This document shows, piece after piece, positions 6,893-16,418 of a stretch of 47,422 bases of DNA (position 1 is its first letter; every line of letters starts with the position of its first letter). The notes below the pieces were generated by a model. It worked only from the letters and a program-made list of their open reading frames with translations, searched no databases and had not been told where the DNA came from. Origin of the DNA: JASFBA01 sp036172265 (GTDB lineage Bacteria > Chloroflexota > Chloroflexia > DTKN01); the NCBI GenBank assembly GCA_036172265.1, contig JASFBA010000065.1, positions 1 through 47,422 on the forward strand, in the 5' to 3' direction. The translations under genes and the position numbers were made by a program.

Positions 6893-8515
6893 ATTCATCC
6901 AACCCAGGCTTTCCCACCCGATTCGGATGGCCATCGGCCAGAGGCCGGGCGTTCCTAAGAGCAGTTTCGTAAACGTCCACAGCGGGCCCGGGCGAAACAC
7001 CCAGCGACGGAAGGCCACCCTCGCCCACCGTTCCAACTCCGCAGCCGGCAGGTGGGGGTATTCTAGCACGGTGCAACGATCCATGTCAACTTCCTCCCAG
7101 CGCATGCCCGGCCGGAGCCAGCCCTGCTCCACCACCTCGAAGAAAAAGGGCGTCCCCGGATGCGGCGCGGCGATGTGGAAGAGAGCCAGGTCCAGCGGCA
7201 GCCGCAGCGCCAGGGCAATCGTCTCCTGGATCGTCTCCTCCGTCTCCCCCGGCAGGCCGATGATGAAATAGCCCCAGTTTTTGATCCCGGCCGCCCGCGC
7301 CCAGGAGAGCGCCTTCTGCGGTTGCTCCAGGTCGTACCCTTTGTGCGCCCGGCGCAATACCTCCGCGTTCCCCGATTCGATCCCCCAGGCGATCATCCAG
7401 CAGCCGGCCTTTCCCATCATCCGCAGCAACTCCTCGTCCACAAAGTCTACCCGGCTGTTGCACGTCCAGCGCACCCTCCACCCTCGCTCCAAGATGCCCT
7501 TGCAGATGCCCAAGACATGCTCCCGATTGAGGGTGAAGAGGTCGGCGTACATATGGAGGTCGCGGATGCCCAGCCCCAGGAGCATCTCGATCTCCTGGAG
7601 GACGTTTTCCGGGGAGCGAAAACGTACCGTGTTACCGTAGTTCACGTGCTTGATGCAAAAACGGCACCCCGCTGGACACCCCCGGCTGGTCACGACAAAG
7701 GCGTACGGCCCGCCCACCAGCGGCGCCCGGTAACGCCGGAGCGGAAGGAGGTCGTGCCGGGGCAGCGGGAGATCGTCCAGACGCCGGACCAGCGGTCGGT
7801 CCGGGTTGACCACGATTTCGTCGCCCTTCCGCCAAACCAGTCCCAGGATCGGTTGATCGTTAATCGTTGCTCGTTGCTCGTTGATTGTGGATCGTGGAGC
7901 GTTCGGGTGGAAAAGTTTTCGCAGGCGCTCGCGGAAGGCCGGGTCCAGACGAACCCATGGGTCTTGCCCAGTCGGATTCTCGAGTCGATCCACCAGTTCC
8001 CGCAACGTCAACTCCGGCTCCCCTCGCAAGACGAAATCGAGCGCCGGATAGGCCCGCATCGTCTCCACCGGAAGCGGCGTAACATGGGTGCCGAAGGCGA
8101 TCGTCCAGGCCCCCAGGCTTTTCGCCAGGAAACAGCCGTACATATCGTTCTGCAGAGTCGGACCGGTTACCTGGGTGACATAATACTTCGGCCGTTTTTC
8201 GCGGAGCAGGCGCTCAAAGGCCGGCCAGCCCATCCGTTCGGCGATGGCATCCACGATGGCCACACGATAGTCCGGGAAAAGGGCGGCCATCTGGGCCAGG
8301 TCCACCTGCGGCCAGATCATCCCCTCTCGTGAACGCCGGCCGACCCGATGCTGGGAGCGAATCCAGATGCCGCCGTCTGGGGCAGGCGGGTTGACAAAGA
8401 GGATATCCGCTCCCCTTTCCGGCCGGGCCGGTCGCACCGCTCCATCGGCCCGGGGGAAGAGGACCTCCTGGATGTGTTCATGCACCCGGACGCCCCGATT
8501 GACTTCCACCGTCAT
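6878..8515 (-). CDS. B12-binding radical SAM protein
   Basis: A 545-residue enzyme. Residues ~36-180 form a cobalamin-binding-like domain of the BchE/HpnP type (ILFVNPPAPDGG at the start). The radical SAM cluster motif CPAGCRFC gives Cys280, Cys284 and Cys287, and GIESGN and FIIGLPGETEET follow. Such enzymes do methylations or rearrangements on lipids or sugars. The product is unknown; the setting suggests a glycan or lipid-carrier modification. The ATG at 8515 overlaps the TGA of the upstream glycosyltransferase by four bases, so the two are co-translated. Residues ~206-224 (PRSTINEQRATINDQ) are an insertion made of 7-base tandem repeats. The last residues and stop come from a CAACGTGC array. 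Confidence 0.88.
   Translation of the reverse strand: MTVEVNRGVRVHEHIQEVLFPRADGAVRPARPERGADILFVNPPAPDGGIWIRSQHRVGRRSREGMIWPQVDLAQMAALFPDYRVAIVDAIAERMGWPAFERLLREKRPKYYVTQVTGPTLQNDMYGCFLAKSLGAWTIAFGTHVTPLPVETMRAYPALDFVLRGEPELTLRELVDRLENPTGQDPWVRLDPAFRERLRKLFHPNAPRSTINEQRATINDQPILGLVWRKGDEIVVNPDRPLVRRLDDLPLPRHDLLPLRRYRAPLVGGPYAFVVTSRGCPAGCRFCIKHVNYGNTVRFRSPENVLQEIEMLLGLGIRDLHMYADLFTLNREHVLGICKGILERGWRVRWTCNSRVDFVDEELLRMMGKAGCWMIAWGIESGNAEVLRRAHKGYDLEQPQKALSWARAAGIKNWGYFIIGLPGETEETIQETIALALRLPLDLALFHIAAPHPGTPFFFEVVEQGWLRPGMRWEEVDMDRCTVLEYPHLPAAELERWARVAFRRWVFRPGPLWTFTKLLLGTPGLWPMAIRIGWESLGWMNPLAR
7852..7907. repeat. Tandem 7-bp repeat inside the radical SAM gene
   Basis: Eight successive heptamers in plus orientation: GTTGATC, GTTAATC, GTTGCTC, GTTGCTC, GTTGATT, GTGGATC, GTGGAGC, GTTCGGG. 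Three units equal 21 bases, so every three add seven codons without a frameshift. The encoded peptide repeats as TINEQRA, TINDQPI. It lies between the B12-binding and radical SAM domains. Confidence 0.85.
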
Positions 8516-9723
8516 TGGTTCTTGCCTCCCAGGTCGGATTCGATAGCCTCCTGCCGGTGGCTCAAGTGGGCGAGGACGTGCACCAGAAGCCGTGAGATCA
8601 GGAGTTGTACGCCGATGAGGATGGCCCCGGCGCTTCCTACCAGGTACAGCCAGAGGCGCAGGAGCGGCCAGCCGTGTAACGTCAGAGCCATGCAGACTCC
8701 CGCCAGGGCCAGCCCACCCAGGATGGCGCCTATCCCCATCCATCCGAAATGCCGTTCTAGGCCGGGGGGCAGGATCGGCCGGCCCCAGAGCCCCTGGCGT
8801 ACCGGACGCCGATGGAAAAGCGCCACCAGCCGGTTGAAGGTCTCCCCCAGCGTGAGCAGGCTGACGCCGGTGACCGCCAGGACCAGGGCGGCAAAGACCC
8901 CTAAGGTGCCCCACGGTCCCAGATAGGTAACGCCGGAGAGGCGCACTCCCAGCAGAACGAGGAAATAGGCCAAAGCCAGCCCGATGCCGGCCACACCCAG
9001 GATGCCCAGTGGACGCACCGGGTTATAGGAAAGCACCGTCTCCAGGATGGAAGCCAGGAAGCATACCCCGTCGCGTAAAGGGTGCAGTTTCGATTCCCCT
9101 ACCCGCTCCTTGTAGGTGATCGGCACCTCGACTACCCGCATGCCCTCGTGCAGGGCTCGGGCACTCATCGCCGGGGTAAAGTTCAGTCCGTCGGGCAGGG
9201 GGTAAAGAAGGGGGAGGATGTCGCGGCGTAGGACACGCATGCCACTGGCGCTATCGCGCACGGGGTGGTTGCCCAGGAGGGTGAGCAGGACGGCGAAGAG
9301 GAAATTTCCCAGCCGTCGGACGGCCGGCATTCGGCTTTCCCCGCCGGCCATGCGGCAACCGATGGAGAGATCGGCTTCCTCGCGGAGGATCGGCCGGCAG
9401 AGTTCGGGCAGAGCCTCCGGCGGATAGGTCCCGTCGGCATCGAAGAAGGCCAGGAGGTCTCCCCGGGCGGAGCGGAAGCCGGTCTTGAGTGCCGCGCCGT
9501 AGCCTCGGTTGGTCGGATGGCGAAGCAAACGCACCTGTGGGCAACGGGCGACGACCCCGGCGGTGCCGTCTCCGGAACCATCGTCCACGACGATGATTTC
9601 CAACCTCAGGCCGACCTCTGCCAGCGCTGGGGCTACGGCCATCGTCCGCTCCAGCACGGCGCCGATGGCCTGCTCTTCGTTATAGGCCGGGATGACCACC
9701 GAAAGGCATCTGGCCTGTTCCAC
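8512..9723 (-). CDS. Family 2 glycosyltransferase with C-terminal membrane segments
   Basis: A 403-residue protein. The N-terminal GT-A domain shows VVIPAYNEEQAIG, IVVDDGSGDGT, and FFDADGTYPP with its metal-binding DAD. The later TYKERVGESKL is typical of dolichyl-phosphate-mannose/undecaprenyl-phosphate sugar synthases. The C-terminal half has about four hydrophobic segments, as in ArnC/GtrB-like enzymes that load a sugar onto a polyprenyl phosphate. The GTG start is chosen because the preceding gene ends 13 bases upstream and an AAAGG lies before it. It overlaps the next gene by ATGA. Confidence 0.9.
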   Translation of the reverse strand: MEQARCLSVVIPAYNEEQAIGAVLERTMAVAPALAEVGLRLEIIVVDDGSGDGTAGVVARCPQVRLLRHPTNRGYGAALKTGFRSARGDLLAFFDADGTYPPEALPELCRPILREEADLSIGCRMAGGESRMPAVRRLGNFLFAVLLTLLGNHPVRDSASGMRVLRRDILPLLYPLPDGLNFTPAMSARALHEGMRVVEVPITYKERVGESKLHPLRDGVCFLASILETVLSYNPVRPLGILGVAGIGLALAYFLVLLGVRLSGVTYLGPWGTLGVFAALVLAVTGVSLLTLGETFNRLVALFHRRPVRQGLWGRPILPPGLERHFGWMGIGAILGGLALAGVCMALTLHGWPLLRLWLYLVGSAGAILIGVQLLISRLLVHVLAHLSHRQEAIESDLGGKNQ

Positions 9724-9736
9724 ACAATCCGCCTTT

Positions 9737-10513
9737 CTACGATATGACCTTGCGCCGTTCCAATGCCTTATAAACCGGCATCCCCGGCGGGGTTGCACGC
9801 CAGGTCCCGTCAATCGGGCGCACCACGCGGGCCGGGACGCCAGCGACCAGGGTATGAGCCGGCACGTCCTCCGTGACCACCGCGCCGGCACCGATTACCG
9901 CCCCTCGCCCGATACGTACGCCGTCCAGGATGATGGCCCCGGCCCCTACCCAGACGTCGTCCTCGATCACGATGCCCTGGGCGGTGATGCCCTGTTCGGT
10001 GAAGGGACGGGAAGGGTCATCGAAGACATGGTTTACCGCCAGCACCTGCACCAGGGGGGCAAAGTACACGCGGTCCCCGATGGTGATGCCGCCCTGCCCG
10101 CGCAAGATGTTGAACTCGCCGATGAGCGAGTCCCGCCCGATGCGGATGCCGGCCTGGGGGAGGTTGCGGAAGTTGTATACGTGCAGTTCGGCATGGTGCA
10201 TCACCAACGTCCCTGCGCCGATCTCCACGCCTTTCGGGCAGGCGTGGATGTACACCCCCTCGTCCAGGTAAACGTTCCGCCCCAGGCGGATATGCCGGGC
10301 AAAGCGCAGCCGCACGCCGGATTCGATGGCAGCGATGCCCTCCATCCGCAGGATCAGCCGGTAGAACAGGGCGCGCAGGGCGATTCCCAGGAGGCCCGGC
10401 ACCCAACCGAAACAGGTGGTGACGAGGCTTTCCCAGAGGTATCGCCCCAGGCTATCCGCCTGCCGGCCGATATAGGTTCGCAACCCCGCCCAGAAACGCT
10501 CTTGTTCCTGCAT
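9737..10513 (-). CDS. Left-handed beta-helix acyltransferase (WbbJ/LacA-like)
   Basis: A 258-residue protein with many hexapeptide repeats (for example IRLGRNVYLDEGV, IGAGTLV, ITIGDRVYFAP, VWVGAGAIILDGVRIG). It also has the NHVFDDPSRPF segment of sugar O-acetyltransferases and a C-terminal VAGVPARVVRP. It probably acetylates a sugar of the surface glycan from acetyl-CoA in the cytoplasm. An N-terminal extension with a hydrophobic stretch precedes the helix. The ATG at 10513 has AAAGGA eight bases upstream. It forms an operon with the downstream glycosyltransferase (13-base gap). Confidence 0.88.
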   Translation of the reverse strand: MQEQERFWAGLRTYIGRQADSLGRYLWESLVTTCFGWVPGLLGIALRALFYRLILRMEGIAAIESGVRLRFARHIRLGRNVYLDEGVYIHACPKGVEIGAGTLVMHHAELHVYNFRNLPQAGIRIGRDSLIGEFNILRGQGGITIGDRVYFAPLVQVLAVNHVFDDPSRPFTEQGITAQGIVIEDDVWVGAGAIILDGVRIGRGAVIGAGAVVTEDVPAHTLVAGVPARVVRPIDGTWRATPPGMPVYKALERRKVIS

Positions 10514-10613
10514 CGCCAAGTCCTTTATCCTCGGGCACTCTTTTCCATCTGCATCCTCCCGAGGCATCCGGCTCGGCCGAAGCCTCGCCCCCGCCGCTCT
10601 CTGTTCTCAACTC

Positions 10614-13600
10614 TCACCTCAACCTCTCCACCGCCTCCTGCCACTCCGGGTGATTCGGCTCCAGAGCCAGAGCGGCCTGATATTCGGCGAGGGCGTCTTC
10701 CCGCTTGCCGGCCTGCTCGTAGGCATAGGCCAGGGTGGCGTGCAGCCCGGCGTTCTGCGGTTCCAGGGCCACTGCCTCGGCATAGGCGGAGGCCGCTTCC
10801 TCCCAGCGTTCGAGTGTCTGGTAGGCCCGCCCTAGGCTGTACCAGGTGTAGGCGTTGCGTCCGGACAAGGTCACGGCCCGCTCATAGGCTGCAACGGCTG
10901 CTTCCCGATCTCCCGAGGCGAAGTAGACGTTGCCCAGTTCGGTGGCATACCAGGCGTTGGGGTGGAGTTCCACCGCCTTTTTCAAAGCGGCCAACGCACC
11001 AGAAGCATCGCTTCGGAAGCGCCAGCGGTAAACTCCCAGGTAAAACCAGGCCTCGGCGCTTCGTGGGGCTACCTTTACCGCTTCCTCCAAGTCGGCCAGA
11101 GCCAACTCGCCCTGTCCCTGTTCGGCGTAGAGTTGCCCCCGGCCGATGTAAAAGCGCACGTCTGTTGGAGCCAGGCGGTGGGCCTCCTCGTAGACAGCAA
11201 GCGAACGCTCGTACTCTTTGAGTAGTCGCAATTGGTCGGCCAGGACGAAGCGGGCGCTCAAGTCTTCGGGCGTGAGACGGATGAGGAGTTCCAGGGCGTC
11301 CAGGCCGGCCTCCTTTTCTCCGGCGTTGAAGTGTTCCCAGACCCGCTGCCAGAGGATAAAGGAGGCCTCCTTGGGATCGGCGTACCGGAGGTGGGTGTAG
11401 GCCTCTTCCGCCTTTCCCTCGGCCTCCAGGAGAAGGCCCAGTTCCAGTCGGGCGGCAAAGTTTTCCGGCTGGAGGGCCACGGCCTTTTCCCAGGCCTGGC
11501 GTGCTCCACCCATATCCTTTTGTTCCTGGAAGACCTTGCCCAGCAGGAAATAAGCCCTGGCCGAGGTGGAGTCCACCTCCAGGGCGGCCCGGCAAAAGGC
11601 CTCGGCCTCGTCCGGCCGGCCGCGCAGGAGGAGCAGGTTGGCCCGATCCAGGATCAGGTCGGCCGTAGAAGCGGCGCGCCAGCGGGCCAGGGCTTCTTCC
11701 CGCCGGCCGGCCTCCCAGAGGGCCAGTCCCTCGGAGAAGGCTTGCTGGCGAGCCCGCTTTTCGGAATCGAACTGCGCCACCGGCCCTTCCCCGGAAAGAA
11801 CCAGCCGCCCCTCCTGCCATACGGCCGAGATCACCCGGTCGGTACGCAAATCCGTCTGCAGAGAGGCCTCGGCCGGCGTTGAACCTACCACCTGTACCTC
11901 CACCCGTACCGGCAGGGCCGCCGTGCCCGGCTGCTTCTGTAGCGTCAGGCGGTACTGCCCGCCCACCGGGCCGGCCGGCGGCACATACGTTACAGAGACG
12001 GTACGTTCCTCGCCCGGCAGGATGCGGACGTAGCCGGCGATACAGGTGCGCCCGCTCTCCTCGCGGTATTCCATCCCGTCGTCAAAGCCTTCGGCACGGA
12101 TGAAGCGGCTACCCCGCGGTAGGTACAGCCGGATATAGTCGCCGTAGCAGCCCGGGAAAACTTCCAGGTCCTCGGTCTGGGGATCGAAACAGGCTCCGCC
12201 GAACTGTTCGCGAGTTTCGGCGCTGCCCCAGCGGTCAAAGTGGTTTCGGTAAGTCAGGGTAACGGTGCTTTCCCGTACCTTCAGGCCGTGATCCAGGGTA
12301 ACCCAATAGACGATTTCCTGCTCGATGAAGCGGTTGACCTCGGCATAGGAAAAGTCCGAGTCCACCACCATGAGAAAGTCGCCGGGGTCGTCGCGGAGGG
12401 CTCCTCCCCAGCCGGCCCGCACAACGGCCGCCTCCAGGGTCGGGTCGTTGAAGTACAGGAGGATGTGTTTTTCTTCCAGGGCACGGCCCAGGGTTTGCAG
12501 GAGGGCCAGCAGGCGCTCCGGTTGCAGGAGGTCCGGCCCCTGCAACCGGCCGGCTACGGCGGAGGTGAGGGCCGGAAGGAAGCCCGGGTCCCGCCGGTAA
12601 CCCTCCCAGAGCGTTTCCAAGGCGTTGCTCCCGCCGATGGAAACCCCATAGCCGGGTACTTCTACCGGGCCGAGTGCCTCCAGGAGGTCCTGCACGGCAT
12701 AGAGGTCCACCGCGATGACGCCATCCACCGGCCCGTGTCCATCCCGCTGCCAAAACTCTTCCACCATCCGGGCCGAGGTAGGAAAATCGGCGTACCAGTT
12801 GGCATCGCGGATGAACCAGGCCCCGAAGCGCATGTAGCGCACATAAGGGTAAGGGGGTTGCATCTTTTCCCGATTGGGGTTGTCCCAGTCGTAACTCCGG
12901 CGATAGTCCAGGTCGGCAATTTGCCCCCTTTCGACGGTCATCACTCCCATCGAACCCAGGAAGCCGCCGGTGGCTCGCAGTTCGAAGTTGTTCTGCCCCA
13001 GGAGGAGGTATCGGCGGGGAACCTCTGCCCCAATGAGCGTTCCGGCCTGGGGAAGGAGGTCACGGAGGAGGCCCAAGGCCCGGACGGCGGTGGGTAGAAA
13101 CGGGTCGAGTTCCTCCAGGAGCGGGATGAAGCGGGCATAAGGGCCGTCGCTCAGGGCAGTCAAGTTGAGGAGGGTCCGCAGGTAAGCGGCACGTTGGAGG
13201 CGGGCGTGGGCCTGTTGCAGGAGCGGCCGCTCTTTCTGAAGGACGGCGACGGCCCGGAGGAAGCCATCCTCGCCGCCTTCCCGGAGGACCGGGAGAAGAT
13301 CGGAGATCACCTGTGCAAGGTCGGAGGCGGCGCCGGCGAGGTCGGCGGCGAGGGCGGTCAGATGGGGGGTGGCGGCCAGTTCATCGCCGTAGCCGGGTAT
13401 CCAAGAAAGCCCCTGCAGGAACGGATCCAGGAAGCCGATCTCGGCCCGCACCGTACTCAGGCCGCGGCCGGCGGCCTCGATATGCCCTTTCAACTCCTCA
13501 AAGTTGTCCAAGAGTTCCTGTGGAGAACGGGAACGCCATTCCCGGAGGGCTTCCAAGTGGTCTATAGCCTGCTGGGCGGCATGATAAGCACGACCGACCT

Positions 13601-13712
13601 TGAGGCCTACCCAGAGGAGGATGAAAAACACCCCCAGCAAAGTCAGGGCCGGCCCCGCATAGCGCACAAATCGTTGAAAAGGCGTTCTCATGCTCTGGAC
13701 CGACCGTTTCAT
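10614..13712 (-). CDS. DUF4012 membrane protein with C-terminal TPR array
   Basis: A 1032-residue protein. A membrane segment lies near residues 18-40 (GPALTLLGVFFILLWVGL). The extracytoplasmic part carries a DUF4012 domain, recognised by RYLLLGQNNFELRATGGFLGS and VDGVIAVDLYAVQDLLEALGPV. DUF4012 proteins occur in Gram-positive and Chloroflexi polysaccharide loci; the domain resembles LytR-CpsA-Psr context proteins, but its activity is not established. From about residue 650 to the end there are roughly ten tetratricopeptide repeats, a scaffold for protein contacts. It lies between the BY-kinase and acyltransferase genes of the polysaccharide operon. Confidence 0.88.
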   Translation of the reverse strand: MKRSVQSMRTPFQRFVRYAGPALTLLGVFFILLWVGLKVGRAYHAAQQAIDHLEALREWRSRSPQELLDNFEELKGHIEAAGRGLSTVRAEIGFLDPFLQGLSWIPGYGDELAATPHLTALAADLAGAASDLAQVISDLLPVLREGGEDGFLRAVAVLQKERPLLQQAHARLQRAAYLRTLLNLTALSDGPYARFIPLLEELDPFLPTAVRALGLLRDLLPQAGTLIGAEVPRRYLLLGQNNFELRATGGFLGSMGVMTVERGQIADLDYRRSYDWDNPNREKMQPPYPYVRYMRFGAWFIRDANWYADFPTSARMVEEFWQRDGHGPVDGVIAVDLYAVQDLLEALGPVEVPGYGVSIGGSNALETLWEGYRRDPGFLPALTSAVAGRLQGPDLLQPERLLALLQTLGRALEEKHILLYFNDPTLEAAVVRAGWGGALRDDPGDFLMVVDSDFSYAEVNRFIEQEIVYWVTLDHGLKVRESTVTLTYRNHFDRWGSAETREQFGGACFDPQTEDLEVFPGCYGDYIRLYLPRGSRFIRAEGFDDGMEYREESGRTCIAGYVRILPGEERTVSVTYVPPAGPVGGQYRLTLQKQPGTAALPVRVEVQVVGSTPAEASLQTDLRTDRVISAVWQEGRLVLSGEGPVAQFDSEKRARQQAFSEGLALWEAGRREEALARWRAASTADLILDRANLLLLRGRPDEAEAFCRAALEVDSTSARAYFLLGKVFQEQKDMGGARQAWEKAVALQPENFAARLELGLLLEAEGKAEEAYTHLRYADPKEASFILWQRVWEHFNAGEKEAGLDALELLIRLTPEDLSARFVLADQLRLLKEYERSLAVYEEAHRLAPTDVRFYIGRGQLYAEQGQGELALADLEEAVKVAPRSAEAWFYLGVYRWRFRSDASGALAALKKAVELHPNAWYATELGNVYFASGDREAAVAAYERAVTLSGRNAYTWYSLGRAYQTLERWEEAASAYAEAVALEPQNAGLHATLAYAYEQAGKREDALAEYQAALALEPNHPEWQEAVERLR

Positions 13713-13764
13713 CCGTGCTAGCCTCCGGTCTTCCCGGACGAATCTCTCCCGGTTATACTGGAAC

Positions 13765-15393
13765 CTAGCCTCCGGTTGCCTTTTCCTCCGTCTTTTTTGA
13801 TCGGCGGCGACGCACTTTTCGTCGTTTGCCTTCGTCAGAGTAATAGTAGGAGTAATAGTAGTAGGAATATCCCTCAGAGCGGAGGCCCACGCGGTTCAAA
13901 GCGACGCCGAGGGTACGGGCGCCAACCCGGCGAAGCATCTCCGCGGCCTTCTTGAGCGCCTCTCGGCGGGTTTTCCCGACATCGGCCACCAGCACAACGC
14001 CATCCACCCAGGTGGCCAGGACACTCGCATCGGCCATGGTGAGGAGCGGTGGACTGTCGAGGAGAATCACATCGGCCTGTTCCTGCAGGTGGGAAAGGAA
14101 GTCGCCCATGCGTTGAGAACCCAGGATTTCCGAAGGGTTCGGTGGAAGGGGCCCGCTGGGGAGGAAGCGGAGGTTTTCCACCTCGGTGGGGAGAAGGCCG
14201 TCGTCCGTCTGGGGACCTTCGCCGAAGAGGGCGCCGGTGAGTCCCCATTCATTTTCCTTATCGAAGATGTGATGGAGGATCGGCCGGCGCAGGTCCGTAT
14301 CCACCACGATGACTCGCCGGCCGGCCTGGGCCAGGACGACGCCCAGGTTGGCCACAACGGTGCTCTTTCCCTCGGTAGGCTGGGGGCTGGTGACCAGAAT
14401 CGTGCGGAGCGGGCGGTCAAAGCCGGAAAACTGCAGGTTCGTCCGCAGGGTGCGGAAACATTCGGAGAACGCCGAACGCGGTTGGTGCAAGGTCAGCAAC
14501 TGTTCAGCAACCTTCTCCCGGACGCGGGGGATCATGCCCAGGAAAGGCAGCCCGGTCAGTTCGGTGATCTCCTCGCCGCTTTTGACCGTGTCGTCCAGGT
14601 ACTCCAGGAGGAGGATGGCGCCAACGGCCAGCAGCGCGCCGATGGCCCCGGCCAGCAGGACGTTCGTCGAGGTCTGGGGGCCGATAGGAGTGTAGTTAGG
14701 TTCAGCCGGTTCGACGATGGTCAGGGTATTGGCCTGATTGCCGGTGTAGGCCGTATATAACTGGGCATAGGTCGCCTGCCATTGGGAAATCTGCTGCTGC
14801 AGGAGGTCGCGGCGGTTTTTGAGTTCGGCGATGGCCCGGGCTGAATCCTCCTCCAGGATGGCCGCTTCCAGGTTCTGGACTTCTTCCCGGGCCAGGTCAA
14901 TGCGGGATTTGAGGTCGCGGAGTTGTTCTTCTACGTCACGGCGGATGCCGGCCTCGGGGCTTTCGGAACCGCCAGGGCTCTGGCGGACGAGTTCCTCGGC
15001 CACGGCGTTGGCAATGGCCGCGGCGCGTAACGGGTCCGTATCCACGACAGCGATGTCGAGAATCTGGGTGCCTTGCACCGGTTTGACGGCGACCATGCCG
15101 CGCAGGGTCTCGGGCGAGCCCTGTAACCCCAGGCGGTCCAAGACGCCCTGAAGGACGGGGCGCGTGGTCGCCAGTTCGGCGTAGGTCTGGGCCAGTTGTT
15201 CGGCCATGCTGATGGACGCCCAGTCGGGGTTACGGCTCTGGATGCTGGTGCCGACCAAAACCCGCGCCTGGCTGCTGTAGATGCGGGGTTGGGAGCGGGT
15301 GGCCAGGTAACTTCCCCCGGCTGCCAGGAAAGTGGCAACCAGGAGAAGCCACCACCAGCGACGCAGGATACGAAGGTAATGCCGGATTTCCAA
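13765..15393 (-). CDS. Wzz-type chain-length regulator fused to BY-kinase (CpsD-like)
   Basis: A 542-residue protein. The N-terminal Wzz domain has membrane segments at about 15-32 and 244-264, with a periplasmic coiled coil between (residues ~150-215). The cytoplasmic kinase has Walker A (SPQPTEGKST, 336-345), Walker A' (VIVVDTDLRRP, 361-371) and Walker B (DVILLDSPP, 441-449). A tyrosine cluster, YSYYYYSYYYS, at 509-519 is the autophosphorylation tail. Bacterial tyrosine kinases of this kind control polymerisation and export of capsule or exopolysaccharide. Beyond the cluster the tail is very basic (KRRKVRRRRSKK). Confidence 0.94.
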   Translation of the reverse strand: MEIRHYLRILRRWWWLLLVATFLAAGGSYLATRSQPRIYSSQARVLVGTSIQSRNPDWASISMAEQLAQTYAELATTRPVLQGVLDRLGLQGSPETLRGMVAVKPVQGTQILDIAVVDTDPLRAAAIANAVAEELVRQSPGGSESPEAGIRRDVEEQLRDLKSRIDLAREEVQNLEAAILEEDSARAIAELKNRRDLLQQQISQWQATYAQLYTAYTGNQANTLTIVEPAEPNYTPIGPQTSTNVLLAGAIGALLAVGAILLLEYLDDTVKSGEEITELTGLPFLGMIPRVREKVAEQLLTLHQPRSAFSECFRTLRTNLQFSGFDRPLRTILVTSPQPTEGKSTVVANLGVVLAQAGRRVIVVDTDLRRPILHHIFDKENEWGLTGALFGEGPQTDDGLLPTEVENLRFLPSGPLPPNPSEILGSQRMGDFLSHLQEQADVILLDSPPLLTMADASVLATWVDGVVLVADVGKTRREALKKAAEMLRRVGARTLGVALNRVGLRSEGYSYYYYSYYYSDEGKRRKVRRRRSKKTEEKATGG

Positions 15394-15451
15394 ATTTTGC
15401 TCCGGATGTAGGTTTCAACCTGCCCTCAGTCTGTCGGGCAGAGTCGAAGGG

Positions 15452-16141
15452 CTAGGGTTCTTCGGTCGTTGGACGTTTCCGGGCCCGGACGGACAGAGCG
15501 ATCCCCAATAGCAGGAGCACCAGGCCGGTGATGAGCAACCAGAGGGAAATCCCCCCTTGCGGTTCAGGTGCGGCCGGCCCTGTGGGCGGCAAAACGGGGG
15601 GTGTGACACAGCCGCCGGGCGGTTTGATCAAAATCTGTGCCGAAGCCTCGCGGTTCCCCTGGTCGCTGAAGAGATAGGCCGTGTTGGTGAGGACTATGTT
15701 GGTCGGTACTCCTTCTTCCACGACGGCGTGGACGGTGATGGTGATGATTTCTCCGGGAGATATCCGGTCAATGCGCACCTCGAAGTGGTTCCCTTGGACC
15801 GTGACCAGGCCCTTGGTGGTGGTGACCGTCTGCAGGACGAGTTCTGCCGGCAGGGTGTCGCTGATCAGGACGTTGGTCACATCGTCGCCGCCCACGTTGG
15901 TGACGACGATAAGGAAGGTGACCGGGTCGCCGGGGCTGCAGCAGTCGGGCTGGCCTGTCTTGGAGATTTGCGGGTCGCCGATCACCAAACCGGGAGTGGG
16001 AGTAACGACGGTCTGTCCGTAGGCTTTTCCCCATGGGCTGTGGAAAGAAGCCAGGATCAGGAGCAACCCGAGAAGGACACAGAAATAGCCTATCAGTTTT
16101 CGGGATGCTCCCGACAGAAGGTTAGCCATCTTGCTTCCCAT
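15452..16141 (-). CDS. Secreted DUF11-repeat surface protein with LPxTG-like sorting signal
   Basis: A 229-residue protein. A signal-peptide-like segment occupies residues ~15-42 (LIGYFCVLLGLLLILASF). A DUF11/conserved-repeat beta domain follows (DPVTFLIVVTNVGGDDVTNV, then SDTLPAELVL). The C-terminus has LPPTG, then a hydrophobic segment (LWLLITGLVLLLLGIAL) and RARKR, the layout of a sortase substrate. No sortase gene is in the window. It is the first gene after a strong promoter (16183-16210) and heads the polysaccharide operon; it may anchor or organise the glycan layer. AAAGGA precedes the ATG at 16141. Confidence 0.85.
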   Translation of the reverse strand: MGSKMANLLSGASRKLIGYFCVLLGLLLILASFHSPWGKAYGQTVVTPTPGLVIGDPQISKTGQPDCCSPGDPVTFLIVVTNVGGDDVTNVLISDTLPAELVLQTVTTTKGLVTVQGNHFEVRIDRISPGEIITITVHAVVEEGVPTNIVLTNTAYLFSDQGNREASAQILIKPPGGCVTPPVLPPTGPAAPEPQGGISLWLLITGLVLLLLGIALSVRARKRPTTEEP

Positions 16142-16182
16142 CGCCTTGTCCTTTCTTGAACTTATGGGGATTGATAATTTTT

Positions 16183-16210
16183 AGTATACCACAAGCATTA
16201 CGTTTGTCAA
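16183..16210 (-). promoter_or_regulatory. Sigma70 promoter for the polysaccharide operon
   Basis: On minus: -35 TTGACA (16210-16205), a 16-base spacer, and -10 TATACT (16188-16183). The first gene starts about 40 bases downstream. It is the best promoter match on the minus strand of this region. Confidence 0.8.
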
Positions 16211-16334
16211 GTTACGAAGGTCTTCGGGACGGGTTTAGGACGTGTCCTTTTTTAGGAGAGGACAAATAATCTAAGAACTTTACTCATAAGGTATGAAACA
16301 GTTCCCGCCTGGGGTCGGGATCAGAACTTCTGTT

Positions 16335-16361
16335 GTAGGAGCGGGGTAACCCCGTCCCTAC
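16335..16361. repeat. Palindrome with GTAG/CTAC ends between divergent promoters
   Basis: Left arm GTAGGAGCGGGG, loop TAA, right arm CCCCGTCCCTAC, with one mismatch. It lies in the divergent intergenic region and belongs to the same family as the elements at 25187-25214, 25815-25839, 26325-26350 and 31089-31162. Confidence 0.75.
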
Positions 16362-16418
16362 GCGAGCGGACCGATCGGATCGGCCCGTGGCTTTCGGCGG
16401 ATGGGATATGTGCGCCAG

